A DNA stretch of 64,000 bases from Guyanagaster necrorhizus (Eukaryota > Basidiomycota > Agaricomycetes > Agaricales > Physalacriaceae). The stretch's first letter is position 1, and each line of letters opens with the position of its first letter. Both the position numbers and the translations under genes were made by a program. The stretch lies in NCBI RefSeq assembly GCF_019112545.1, contig NW_025064885.1, positions 186,001 through 250,000 on the forward strand. The letters run 5' to 3'. Positions 21,931-32,059 of this stretch are shown in pieces. The notes beneath the pieces were generated by a model, which saw only the letters and a list, made by a program, of their open reading frames with translations, was not told the DNA's origin and made no database searches.

Positions 21931-22804
21931 CGTTAAGAGAAGAGGTGACGCCTGAGATTCGGAAAGCAGAGAGCGAATTGCAAAATATATTATCGGAGTG
22001 GAAATGGCGCATGCCAGAGCAGCATAATCCCCTCGGACATAATGCCAATGGAAGAAGAGCCACGATACCTAGAGGAGACATCAGGGACTCGGAGCACCTA
22101 GCGCGTCCAAACTTGGCGCAAACAACATACTAGAGCTCCTCCCATACTGAGAGCGCTGACGTTCAGTACCACCTTTGAAGCAGCATCCACGGCCATTGGC
22201 AATTTGTATGCAGATCTGGAAGGACTGTGACGGGTGCTGAAAGCTGGTGTTCTACTATCCAGCTCGGTTATGAGAGTAGCAATGTTACGTCCAGAATTAA
22301 CAAGGAACGATTGGAAAGACGTCAGAGATATACTTTCATGACCTGAGACGGCAGAGGGTCAAGAAGGAAAGATAGCAAGAAGACCTCGGGTTGAGATCAA
22401 GCACCAACAAGTTTCTGATTCCCAGGCGCATTTCGTATAGGGATGCTAGACAATTATGATGTGTAAGATATATAACTACAGGCCGGCCGGCCCCTTACAT
22501 AGGTTCGAGTTTAGCTTGGCCAATCCCTCACTATTGTATAGAGTGACGTGCTTTGAGCGGAGTGGAGAGCAAGTTTTGGACGATTTTATGACTTTGATTC
22601 CGAGATCGCCGAAAAAGCCGCTATGACAAAGTCCGATCTTTCCTTCCCAGGGACATCAACCTCCTCAAGTTAGATGGAGACCATTAATAGGTATTTTCGG
22701 ACGCCAGGCCAAGGCGTCAAAGTCCGCAAGGTTTAGGCTAATTTATAAAATCGACAGTCTTTCTATCGTCCTTTCGTACGCTTTCTCTGTCTGACGACAT
22801 CTAA
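21931..22804. other. Promoter region between P450 and SDR
   Basis: Divergent intergenic region of nearly 900 bases. A GC-rich palindromic run (GGCCGGCCGGCC at about 22482) lies near its middle. No gene or RNA recognised. Confidence 0.4.
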
Positions 22805-24185
22805 ATGTCTGGCCAACTCATTCTCGTTAGCAGTGTTCGCTACCATTGGATTATCCACTTACACAAGCTGCCAGGTTACCGGTGCCACCGGATTTATCGG
22901 ATGCCATATCATCGAGCAGCTCTTCAGAAGTTGTTATCGGGTTAGAGCGTACGTCCCCATCATCGTTTTTTGGACTCGGAACCTGACAGAAAGACAATGT
23001 TGCCCGTTCTCTGAAAGTTGAACAGCTCAAATCTACCTATGCCGACTTTGGTGATCATTTCGATGCTGTTGGCATTACAGACATCGCCGAAGATGCCCTC
23101 ACTGGTGCTTTTGAAGGTGTAGATGCTGTGATACATGCTGCCTCAGCGATGCCGACCCGAACCAGCAATGTCGAGGACATGATCACGGTACGCGAGTCGG
23201 GACATGTCTTCGCCTCATCGGATGCCCTAATGAGGGCACCCATCTGTAGGTGGCTACTAACGGCACACTTAATGTCTTGCGTCGGGCGGAAGCTGCTGGC
23301 ATACACCGCTTCATTATCCTTAGCTCAATCACCATAATGGTGACTCCAGCCATGACCTTTTCCCACAAAGGTTCGTGTATACACACCTTTACCCCATAAA
23401 TTGAAGCTCATCCGTTCCAACGAAAGGCTGGTTTCAAGTACCCGAAGGTGACAACAGCAAACGACCGCCAATGGCAGTCTACGGTAACGCGAAGACTCTC
23501 GCAGAGATTGCGATGTGGAAATGGGCAGATGAACATCCCCACGTCCAGATATCTTCAAGTAAGGCTTATTCATTCTTTTTAATTTTCCGTGTCCAACTCA
23601 CATACCCTCAGTTCATCCACCGTATGTCTACGGACCAATATCTCGGTACTGGCAAGTTCCAGAGCCCCCTGATTATTGGGCTTTGACTAGCGCCCTTGCG
23701 ATTGCGACCATGCTGAAACCTGATGGGATGTATCCTCCTTATCCTGCGCATGTTGACGTTCGCGACGTCGCCAAGGCCTGTGTTCGTGGGCTTGAGCTTT
23801 GGAAGCCAGCTTCAGAAGGCGAGTGCAACCGTGCTGCCTTTTTATCTCCTCAGTGCTTCGATTATCCTCGGGCTAAAGCAGCGATCTTGGAACGCTACCC
23901 CATTTTGAAAAACCGCATCATCGCAGCCGACCCTCCTCCCTTTTACGGGCCGTCTCCTTTGGAACATGAATGGGTCGAACGTCTCTTTGGAATGAAAAAG
24001 GAGGACTTCCACACATTCGACGAGGTTTGTGTCTTTTCCATTGATGAATGTCTGGATGATGATCTTGCGATCAAACCTAGACTGTGCTAGATACGGTTGC
24101 CTGCATTTTGGAATTGGAAGAAGGATGGAAGACCAAGGGATATAACCCTCAAATCCCATCGCCTGATGTAAACGATCAGCAGTAA
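22805..24185 (+). CDS. Extended SDR NAD(P)-dependent reductase (Gre2/DFR-like)
   Basis: Exon 1 gives MSGQLILV and joins across an intron (about 22829-22877) to TGATGFIGCHIIEQLFRSCY, the Rossmann TGxxGxxG motif of extended short-chain dehydrogenases. Later exons give EDALTGAFEGVDAVIHAASA, VATNGTLNVLRRAEAAGIHR, FIILSSI (catalytic Ser region) and AVYGNAKTLAEIAMWKWADE, which contains the catalytic Tyr-x-x-x-Lys (YGNAK). The C-terminal part includes HVDVRDVAKACVRGLELWKP and ends SPDVNDQQ. Family members such as yeast Gre2 and plant dihydroflavonol reductases reduce aldehydes or ketones with NADPH. Five or so short introns are inferred. It lies head-to-head with the P450; a joint pathway is possible but unproven. 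Confidence 0.9.
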
Positions 24186-25057
24186 GTAGTGGATTTTAAT
24201 TGCGAGAATCGTTCCAGTCCATCATCACTCTTACCGAGTGTTTCCACGCATCGGCATCACGGAATAACGACATGATACCTTGGTTGTCTCGTAATAGTTT
24301 TACTTGAATCCGGCTGTATAATCCTGGTTGACACAATACCTGGCTACCTCGTAGGTTCGGTCCATCGTGGTCACACTCAGCTAGCTCGAGAGCTTTTCAA
24401 TTTTACAAAAGTGTTGGTGCTATTACCGTGCAAAACTATACGCATCGGCTATACGACTGGGTTGAATACCACATACCAGTAAATTTCAGGCCGGAGAATC
24501 ATGTGTTTACTTGTAGAGCTTCGTCAGGTTTCTGGGTCCGACACAAAATCATTTTAGTCGCCACGGACTATTTCTTACCTTTCGTCGTATGGAACCGACA
24601 CGAGTCACTTGCGGATACCCATCTTCTTCGTGCAACTTCTCCGATTTGTGTTGGAGATGATGTCGCAGCATAATGTTATGAAACAATTACCAAGGTAGAT
24701 GGCTGAAATTCGGTAGGAGAACATGGATCTTGATTTGCCGCCGTCACCACTCTGATGACAGCAGGGACAATTTATTTTCGTACTTGACAAGCGTTAATTT
24801 CGAAAAATAGAACAGTTGGTAATTTACTTGTTTCCCTGTGCTCTCGGAAGTTCATCTTCATCTATGTCTTCTTATTAGACTCTTTCGTCACTGGTAATGT
24901 TGTAATTTACGACCATAGCATATTTATTTTTGCAATGCTCAGTAGCTTGTCATAGATTCCATAAGAAAATGCTGCTGCTGATGTCGATTCGAGAAGGAAC
25001 GGAACTTCATCCAGAGTGCGATCGTTCTAGGCCTGTAAATACCGAGTTTTCACAGAA
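24186..25057. other. Intergenic, nothing recognised
   Basis: Nearly 900 bases between the SDR stop and the 3' end of the Tim17-family gene. Short open frames on both strands look random. No repeat or RNA gene seen. Confidence 0.4.
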
Positions 25058-25655
25058 TTACTTCACAGATGGTGCATCGCCTTCAGTTTCCAATTTTTGA
25101 TGCCTAAAGATAAGTCAGCCAATGAAGAAGAAAACAAAACAAAAGGCCGACTCGGACTCACTCTTCAACATACTTCCTTCCGGCCAAAAGGGCTTGCATT
25201 ACACCGCCCATTGTCGCTCCGAGAGCTACCGTTCTCCCAGATGTCTGCCATCCAAGCCGATAAAGTGCACTGATGACTGCTGCCGTGCCCGTTCCTGCTG
25301 CAATCTCTTTCCCTGGCCATCCTTTCGTTTCGAAGCCTTCTTCAATTCCAGCCCATCCTGCCCCTACTACGGCAAGCTTCGCTCCTTCTTTAACAGCTCC
25401 TATGCTTCCTGCAAGGAGAACCTTATAGTTTTTGGTTTTGTTGTAGAAATACCATCCTTGAAGAGTTCTGGGTGGACGATGAGCATTTTCTGCTAGAAAT
25501 CTTAGGGACGCAGAGCGTGTTCCGCGAATAAAACCGATGAGAGAACCGGCAATAAAGAAGGCAGGGGGGAGGACCAACAAACGAGGAGGTATAGAGAGGT
25601 GAATTTGCCTTTTTTTCTCGACAGGATCAGTGTCGTTGTCCAAGTCGGTAGACAT
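25058..25655 (-). CDS. Tim17/22/23-family-like mitochondrial membrane protein
   Basis: Two exons (25162-25655 and 25058-25103) encode 179 residues. After a hydrophilic N-terminus MSTDLDNDTDPVEKKRQIHL come four candidate membrane segments rich in Gly and Ala: LVLPPAFFIAGSLIGFIRG, VLLAGSIGAVKEGAKLAVVG, AAGTGTAAVISALYRLG and TVALGATMGGVMQALLAG. This glycine-rich four-helix layout fits the Tim17/Tim22/Tim23/Pmp24 superfamily, whose members form translocases or help assemble complex I. The second exon gives the short tail HQKLETEGDAPSVK. Whether it is a translocase subunit or a TIMMDC1-like assembly factor cannot be decided. It faces DPH1 with only 36 bases between start codons. Confidence 0.7.
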
Positions 25656-25691
25656 GATGTCATCAAAGGTCGTTGCTTTTTTTCGCCGTCA
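25656..25691. promoter_or_regulatory. Divergent promoter Tim17-like/DPH1
   Basis: Only 36 bases separate the two start codons, the tightest divergent pair in the window. Confidence 0.5.
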
Positions 25692-27098
25692 ATGGCCGAC
25701 GCATCTGCTCCTCGCAAACGAGTCCGTCCTCGTAAATTCGTCGGCTCCACCAAAGTACCCTCGTTGTCGTCGTCGGCAGCGCCATTGAACAGCATTCCAC
25801 AGTCGTTGCTAGAGAATGAAGCCCTCAATGCCGCCATCTCTGCACTACCAAGCAACTATTCGTTCGAGATCCACAAAACTTTAGCCCATATCCAAAGACA
25901 CGACTCCATGATGGTTGCCCTGCAACTACCAGAGGGTTTGCAGATGTATGCTTGTGCTATTGCAGACATTATCGAGACATTTTCCGGCGCGCTTACCGTC
26001 GTTCTCGCGGATGTGACATACGGTGCATGTTGTGTAGATGACTATACCGCGAAGGCTCTGGAATGTGATCTGTTGGTACATTACGGTCACAGCTGTCTTG
26101 TCCCTGTGGATGTGACGACAGGTATACGGACGCTGTATATCTTCGTTGAAATCGCCATTGACGAAAAGCACCTTGTCGAGACGGTGCGATTGAACTTGCC
26201 GGACACCAAGAACCGATTTATGGAGAGTTTTGGAGAAGAAAAAGCCGTCGGGGAGGCTATTACCAGCGGTCTCAAGCAGCATCTCGCGATTACCCACGAT
26301 GGCGAAGACAAGGAATCGAAGGAAGAGTTCGCTGTTGGTCCACCTACCAGCCTTGCACTGGTATCGACAATACAATTTGTGTCTGCACTTTCTCGTCTAA
26401 AAGAATCTCTCTCTTCACCATTGTTGAATTCATCTTCATCTAATCTATGGCCTGGTCCCTACGTCACGACAGTGCCGCGCTCTCACCCTTTATCGCCAGG
26501 CGAGATCCTTGGATGCACCGCTCCCCGCCTGCCAGATGTGCCAGATGCATTCATATATCTTGGTGACGGTCGCTTCCATCTTGAGGCTGCAATGATAGCC
26601 AATCCCGGCGTCCCCGCATTTCGGTATGATCCATACTCGAAAAAACTGACGAGGGAGGAATATGACCATGTACGGATGCGGAATATGAGGTCAAAAGCTG
26701 TCAGGAATGCGGAGAGCAAGGGGACTTGGGGTATCATACTGGGCACACTGGGAAGGCAAGGAAACCCAGGTCATCTCAAGGCCATCTCGTCGCTCGCTTC
26801 GTCGGGAAACCAGACCACTAGCATAACTCCAATTCCCATTCTACTCTCAGAGCTCTCACCCGCAAAGTTGGCCCTGTTCAATGATAGCATCGACGTCTTT
26901 GTGCAGACATCGTGTCCGCGGCTTTCTATTGACTGGGGAGCAGCCTTCGAGAAACCGTTACTGAGCGTATATGAGTCCGGCGTTGCGTTAGGCAAGTGGG
27001 GTGGATGGTGGGAGGATGGCGACTACCCAATGGACTTTTATGCAAGAGGTAGTCGATGGGTCGAAGCCAGGAAGCACGGGGAATTTATTATGACGTGA
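25692..27098 (+). CDS. DPH1: Diphthamide synthase subunit DPH1
   Basis: A 468-residue intronless protein starting MADASAPRKRVRPRKFVGST. DPH1 with DPH2 forms the radical 4Fe-4S enzyme that transfers the 3-amino-3-carboxypropyl group of S-adenosylmethionine to a histidine of translation elongation factor 2, the first step of diphthamide synthesis, in the cytosol. Seen: ALPSNYSFEIHKTLAHIQ, LQLPEGLQMYACAIADIIE, DVTYGACCVDDYTAKALECD with cluster cysteine region 1, LVHYGHSCLVP with the second region, DAFIYLGDGRFHLEAAMIAN, and QTSCPRLSIDWG with the third. The end WWEDGDYPMDFYARGS is characteristic. The upstream open frame to 25599 is ignored because it overlaps the divergent gene. Confidence 0.96.
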   Translation: MADASAPRKRVRPRKFVGSTKVPSLSSSAAPLNSIPQSLLENEALNAAISALPSNYSFEIHKTLAHIQRHDSMMVALQLPEGLQMYACAIADIIETFSGALTVVLADVTYGACCVDDYTAKALECDLLVHYGHSCLVPVDVTTGIRTLYIFVEIAIDEKHLVETVRLNLPDTKNRFMESFGEEKAVGEAITSGLKQHLAITHDGEDKESKEEFAVGPPTSLALVSTIQFVSALSRLKESLSSPLLNSSSSNLWPGPYVTTVPRSHPLSPGEILGCTAPRLPDVPDAFIYLGDGRFHLEAAMIANPGVPAFRYDPYSKKLTREEYDHVRMRNMRSKAVRNAESKGTWGIILGTLGRQGNPGHLKAISSLASSGNQTTSITPIPILLSELSPAKLALFNDSIDVFVQTSCPRLSIDWGAAFEKPLLSVYESGVALGKWGGWWEDGDYPMDFYARGSRWVEARKHGEFIMT

Positions 27099-27607
27099 CG
27101 GCCATTTGAAGTTCCCTCATTTTACGAAGACATACCTAGGACTTCTTCGCCATGTACGACAAATACTGTAGCGGTAGTGTACCCATTTGTACTCATGACA
27201 ACAATTATAGAGGTAACATGATTGTCAAAATGCAGCAGATGAACGAAACCTGCAAGCATGAAGACTGTTCCTGAGATACACAGAGGCATAAAATTGCTGT
27301 TCAGACCAGCGCACTAAGTATTTAGAATCGATAAAATAATCTCGCCGATTACTCCTCCTGCATACGCCGTTTCCCAATGAAAGCACTCCAAAGTACGGTG
27401 GGTACATTATATGGTTGCCATGCAGCCCACCCTCGTCTGCCACTTTTACCTGGTAGCAATGCCGTAGAGCGCGTGGGGACAACCAGATTGGCGTAACAGA
27501 AATCATGCTATGGTATGTACAATGCTGAAGATCGACAAGTGCAGATAAAGAGACGAAGAAGGGACAGTTGGACAGATAAGGAGATCGAAGATGGTCTCCG
27601 GCAACGG
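27099..27607. other. Spacer between convergent DPH1 and SUS1
   Basis: A 128-codon minus frame (27225-27611) overlaps this spacer but has no motif and runs into the SUS1 stop region. No gene supported. Confidence 0.45.
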
Positions 27608-28062
27608 TCATTCAAACTGTCTATTCAAGTACGCCCGTACAGCGTCCTGAATACTTCGACGGGCATCAGCAGGTAAAGACTCTACGAAGAATTCATCAAG
27701 AGCGGCCTTTCGTAGAGAGAAATAAGACAAGTACTATGCGCATTCATATTGAGGTCGGTGAGCATATCGTGAATTGACAGTGGGTTCATCTCTTCTGCAA
27801 GCTCTGCCATTGGGTTCGGTAAATCAAATACACGCAGAGAATGCGGAGCACATACTCCTACCGGAACTCCTAAGCTGGTCTGTCCAACCACTTTCGTCTA
27901 GTTGGGCTGTGAACATGGCCTTGAGCCTAGTGATTATGTTGAGCTATAGCTCTATAACCTTCGGCATACAAGAAAAGGATACCTTTGCCACTCTCCTGTC
28001 TCTATCATACGCTGAAGAATCTGCTTGAGGTAAACATCAACGTCAGCAGCAGGGCCAGCCAT
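27608..28062 (-). CDS. SUS1: SAGA/TREX-2 subunit SUS1 (ENY2)
   Basis: Four exons (27983-28062, 27862-27926, 27735-27803, 27608-27681) give a 95-residue protein, matching the small size of SUS1/ENY2. It works in the SAGA deubiquitinase module and in TREX-2, linking transcription to mRNA export at the nuclear pore. The reading is MAGPAADVDVYLKQILQRMI, ETGEWQRLKAMFTAQLDESG, WTDQLRSSELAEEMNPLSIH, DMLTDLNMNAHKSLPADARR and SIQDAVRAYLNRQFE. The ETGEWQRLK...ESGWTDQL helices match the family. A 51-base last intron makes the junction NAHK-SLPAD; with three GT-AG introns the total is exactly 96 codons. Confidence 0.87.
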
Positions 28063-28255
28063 GATGGTGGCAAGTAAGAAACCGCGGTACCGTGATTATT
28101 CGTGATCAGCCGAAGCTGTCCTGCCGGCCGAACGTACTATTCACAATCGGCACAGGGCTCTGACAGCAAATAAATAGGATAACCACAGCTAGTACATTAT
28201 ATACATTAAGGTATGCATATCATCACTGATCTGACCCACTCAGAATTGACAACTT

Positions 28256-30163
28256 CTAACTATGGGCTGAGTATCGATTCCTTGACGACGGGACAGACGA
28301 GGACAGTGGGCGTTCTCCCAGTTCGTGTGTATATCTCTGCGTATAACGTGCAGAAAAGGAGTTAACACCCCACTCATACACCATCAGAGTCGAAGGATTG
28401 CCCTTCTCATCAAATCCCACCTCGTATTCGCCTACCTGCCTAGGTCTAATTCCTTTAGTACTCTGCCAAGACTCCTGAGAATATCTCAATGTGAATTTTC
28501 GCAAGTGCGGGTTCTCACGAATAATCTGCGTAGCAGTGGTCAGCATCTTTTCGTCCTCGGGGGAGTGCATCTTTGTCAATATGATAGACTGTAGATGAGT
28601 GGACTCCGTATCTTGAATGGCTTGCGAGAACAACTTCTATATTTTCATGCTCAGACGGGGAAAATCTACGAGGCAGGCGAATAGACTTACGATGTCAAAG
28701 GAGGGGTGGGTGAAACATGTCAAATCCAAATGTGAGAGTTGTGGGCAAGAAGACAAGAGATTGCGCAACAAACACCCCTGGTCGCGATCTATCTTGGTAT
28801 TGAATGATAGGTCGAACCATATACTCAACGATGAAAGCGACGTCAGCGATTCAAGGATGGAACACAGGTAGGGGATCGACGACGTCGAGTACAATAAGGA
28901 GGACAGGGAAAGATTTTTGATCAGGGAAGGGTTGGGTAACGTAGCGACGTATTTCAACGGCCCCGTAAAGGCCTCAAGATGGGGCAGCGCCATTGGGGGA
29001 AGGACCAAATTCGTAGGGAAATGATCTCCCCCAGCATATTGCAGGTTAAGTTTATGGAGCGAAGGATGTGCGAGTAAGAAATCCGTGAATGTGGGTTCTT
29101 TGATCCAGGATACACGTTGTCGTTTTCTCGGCTGGATGGAGAGGTCCCCTAGGGTAAGACACCTAAGATGCGGCCACCGCCCATGTGTTATGTGGCGGAT
29201 ATCGAAAAGTCGTGGTGATGGTGCTGCCCCACCTATAGCGAACCTTTCAAGATGAGGACATCGCTCGATAATCATTTCCCAGAATCGTTTCGGTATTTTC
29301 TCAATGTCTGGCAGTGTATCTATAATGGAGGTGTGCGAGTTAGTAGCGGTCTCGAACCACAAGGAGAGTAACAAACCCGGTACCCAAGGAAGGGATAGTG
29401 TTTTGACTATGAATGAGAATGCCGTAAGGTCACTGAAGTCATAAAGCTTTATTTATAGCCCTCAGTGTTTGAGTCTAGCGTAGGCTGAATTAGAACCCAC
29501 ATTACTAGCCGGATCCAGCCTCCGTGTTCCAACAGTAGTGCCAATATTCTTCAGTAAGGGACATCTAAAGGAATGGCCCAGGCATTGGTCGGATTCATAA
29601 TGACCCCAAGTAAAAACTCACGAGTTTCGTAAAACAAGCCATAAGTGATCGTCGGGCATTTCAACGCCGTCCCAAAAGAATGTATGAAGCGATGGCATGT
29701 AGCGTACAGCGCGTATGAGTAGATCGACTACCCCGGATTCGTTTAGTGAGACATCTATTGCGGTCCATTCGATATTGTTGGGGTGAACAATTAATTTCGT
29801 TACATGTCGGGCAATATCAGGATGCTTCAACAGCATGCCTAACACCACCTTGCATTGTCTGCTCGTTTTGAGGTCGACGTTGCGATACAAGTGTGAGACT
29901 AAGAGTGAGTGCATGCTGCGAGACTGAGAAAACCGATAAATGACTGTAAAGACAAGACTAAGTTCAGAACTCACCGTTAGACTCATACTCAGGATATCTC
30001 TGAGTAAAGGGATTCGCCGGGCCATTTCTTGAATGACATCTGGCGGCAGTCTCTCAATTGGAGTTAGAAGCTTAGAGGAGCGACGACCAGGAGAAGCCTT
30101 GGTCAAGAAGAAGGCTTTGACTCGCAATATCGATCGTGAACGTGAGGGAGAGAACACACCCAT
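28256..30163 (-). CDS. F-box/leucine-rich-repeat-like protein
   Basis: A multi-exon gene starting MGVFSPSRSRSILRVKAFFL. Residues about 36-55 (LLTPIERLPPDVIQEMARRI) are F-box like, the motif that binds Skp1 in SCF ubiquitin ligases. Downstream exons give irregular leucine-rich segments: VSHLYRNVDLKTSRQCKVVL, RCPLLKNIGTTVGTRRLDP, LPWVPGLLLSLWFETATNSH, CPHLERFAIGGAAPSPRLFD, HPSLHKLNLQYAGG and CPQLSHLDLTCFTHPSFD. The last exon (28256-28620) gives NPHLRKFTLRYSQESW and ends SSRNRYSAHS. Such F-box/LRR proteins are highly expanded in mushrooms and usually lack a known target. Intron boundaries near 29375-29617 and 28634-28690 are inferred. Confidence 0.75.
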
Positions 30164-30329
30164 GATTGATGTACCTGGAATGAAGAGTGGGGCTTTATAT
30201 CTTTCTAGAGTCTAGCCGAGATTGAATTACTGGCCCGGCGGAGTTCCCTCGGCGACTGATTGTGAGATCGTCGGATAACCGTGATGACTGGCGGCTAAAG
30301 CCTGTACTTGAAGAAGTAAGGCTAGGATA

Positions 30330-30995
30330 ATGATGGTGTTAATATCCTCCCATCCCGAGCCAATTTATGACCTGGTCACTTGTCAAAATGTAAGGTTGTT
30401 ATGTATCCCCATAGAGTTCGGTCATCCTGTTAGAGCAGGGAACCCATGGACATTTGGTTCTGCAGTTTCAAAGGTAAGTTCAAATCCATGGCTGAATGTG
30501 TTGCCCGTAGGCAGCGAAAGATGTCGAAGCTGGGTTCTAGGCCAATTTCTTCCCATCGTAATGTTCCATGACGACCGGACGAAGCTCGTATCTAAAGTCT
30601 TGTTTCAGGACTTCGTAAGGTCAACAGATGAGCAAACAAAGAACGAAAGAGGTGGGTATAGGACGGCAACCGCTCGCAAAGCCGATGGCGGTGGATGTGG
30701 CGGGCACTTGAGCCAATTACACTATGCTCGCACCAAACCACTATCAGGAAAGTGTACATTGGGATGTTTCACGAAGTGGAGACGAATAACTCTGGAGCCG
30801 CCAAAGCTTGATCGATTAATGAATTACGCTTTAATGCTGCGGAGTTGCCTGTTGGAGACTACAGGTAAGACGGTAGAAATATATTTTCGAACGAAGCAAA
30901 CTCCTAGAGGACACACAAAACAAGAAACCAAAATAGCATGGAAGACCCACCAGAATAGCAACTGCAAGTTGCGTCCATCCCATGCAGGCCACTAA
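30330..30995 (+). CDS. Orphan ORF, doubtful
   Basis: An uninterrupted 221-codon frame starting MMVLISSHPEPIYDLVTCQN. It is longer than expected by chance for a non-coding frame, but it has no recognisable motif. The second half is rich in Lys, Arg and Thr. It lies between the 5' end of the F-box gene and the 3' end of the sirtuin. It may be a young gene, a decayed one or chance. Confidence 0.25.
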   Translation: MMVLISSHPEPIYDLVTCQNVRLLCIPIEFGHPVRAGNPWTFGSAVSKVSSNPWLNVLPVGSERCRSWVLGQFLPIVMFHDDRTKLVSKVLFQDFVRSTDEQTKNERGGYRTATARKADGGGCGGHLSQLHYARTKPLSGKCTLGCFTKWRRITLEPPKLDRLMNYALMLRSCLLETTGKTVEIYFRTKQTPRGHTKQETKIAWKTHQNSNCKLRPSHAGH

Positions 30996-31014
30996 AACAT
31001 CTGATCTGCTTATT

Positions 31015-31977
31015 CTAGTCGGTTTTCAACCTGAGAGCTTTTGGTACCGTTTCTTCGCCCGGGCCAAGGAACAAGAAGTCAGCATCCTCGTCCCCATCAC
31101 TGCGATCCAGATTGAAGACCGCAACCTGACCACCATTCTGGGACACAGTTTCAGCGTATCCAGCAGCAGGATACACCTGCCCGAGTTAGCAGGATGGAAC
31201 CGTGCCAAGTAGAATCTCACCGTTGAGGACGTCCCAACCACTAAACATAAATCTGCCTTGTCAACCAACTTGTCAATGACATTCAGGTAGAGCGGCATTT
31301 CCTCGAACCAGACTACGCCAGGTCTCGCCAATGCATTGCATTTTGAACATCTCGGAAGCTCTGTTTTTGCGATATCGGGATCCATCGCGTTTTTATCTAC
31401 AAGCTCTTCCACGCCTCTGAGTCCCTCACAGATGGGAGAGGATCGGTCAAATTGAACATAACCACATGTCTTTGAAGAACATTTAACGTCGAAGAGGCGC
31501 CCGTGCATCTCGAGTATGCGAGGCTGCTCTTCTGGCTCCGGAGGATTTGAGGAAAGGACATCATCGAGAGCAATGATGCTGAGGCCATCGACATTCTGAG
31601 TGATGAGAGTAAATGTCGAGTTGGGTGCATGGAGTGAGCGTATGGACGACAGAGAAAATTCGGCAAGAGCACGATGGGCAGCATTCGGTTTGACCTTGAG
31701 GGCCCTATCTCTCATCTATTCAGATGTACTTTCCGATAAAATGGCGCACTCACGTCTCCCTCCGATAATGATAGAACTGCCAGACAAGTGAAGGGTCGCG
31801 CTTGAAAGCCTGGGGCGTGGCAAGAGTCATTGCATTGTATTTTCGCCAGAGTCCGCCGGCGCCACGAAAAGTTGGAATTCCTGAAGCAGCAGAGAGGCCT
31901 GCGCCTGCTACGACGATGATATGTTTGGCCTTTGAAAGGACTTTGCTGAATTGTCTGTAATCTGAGCTTGGTACCAT
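31015..31977 (-). CDS. SIRT5-type sirtuin (NAD-dependent deacylase)
   Basis: Three exons encode a class III sirtuin. Exon 1 starts [20 protein letters not shown] and holds the NAD motif [17 protein letters not shown]. It ends FYHYRRE, where Tyr-x-x-Arg matches the pair that in SIRT5 binds the carboxyl group of succinyl, malonyl or glutaryl lysine. Exon 2 has [23 protein letters not shown] with the catalytic His, zinc cysteines in KCSSKTC and CSKC, and [12 protein letters not shown]. Exon 3 joins LVVGTSST to [20 protein letters not shown] and ends [10 protein letters not shown]. The family reaction removes acyl groups from lysine using NAD. No clear mitochondrial presequence is visible. The exon 1/2 junction uses acceptor ATGAG near 31710. 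Confidence 0.92.
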
Positions 31978-32059
31978 GAGTGAAAGGTTCGTGGGTGACT
32001 ATGACATCAGCGAAACCTAGGCTGCTCTCAACAAAATCCAGCGCTTCCTATTCGCTACT
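31978..32059. promoter_or_regulatory. Divergent promoter sirtuin/hemerythrin
   Basis: An 82-base gap between the two start codons implies overlapping promoters. Confidence 0.4.

Noticed and set aside
22482..22496. GGCCGG palindromic run as an attachment or origin site
   Set aside because: Short GC-rich run with no associated recombinase or repeats; most likely plain promoter DNA.
27225..27611. 128-codon minus-strand frame
   Set aside because: It overlaps the SUS1 stop region in another frame and has no motif.
27708..27734. 28-base intron in SUS1
   Set aside because: Too short for this genome; a 51-base intron (27682-27734) with proper ends gives the correct frame and protein.
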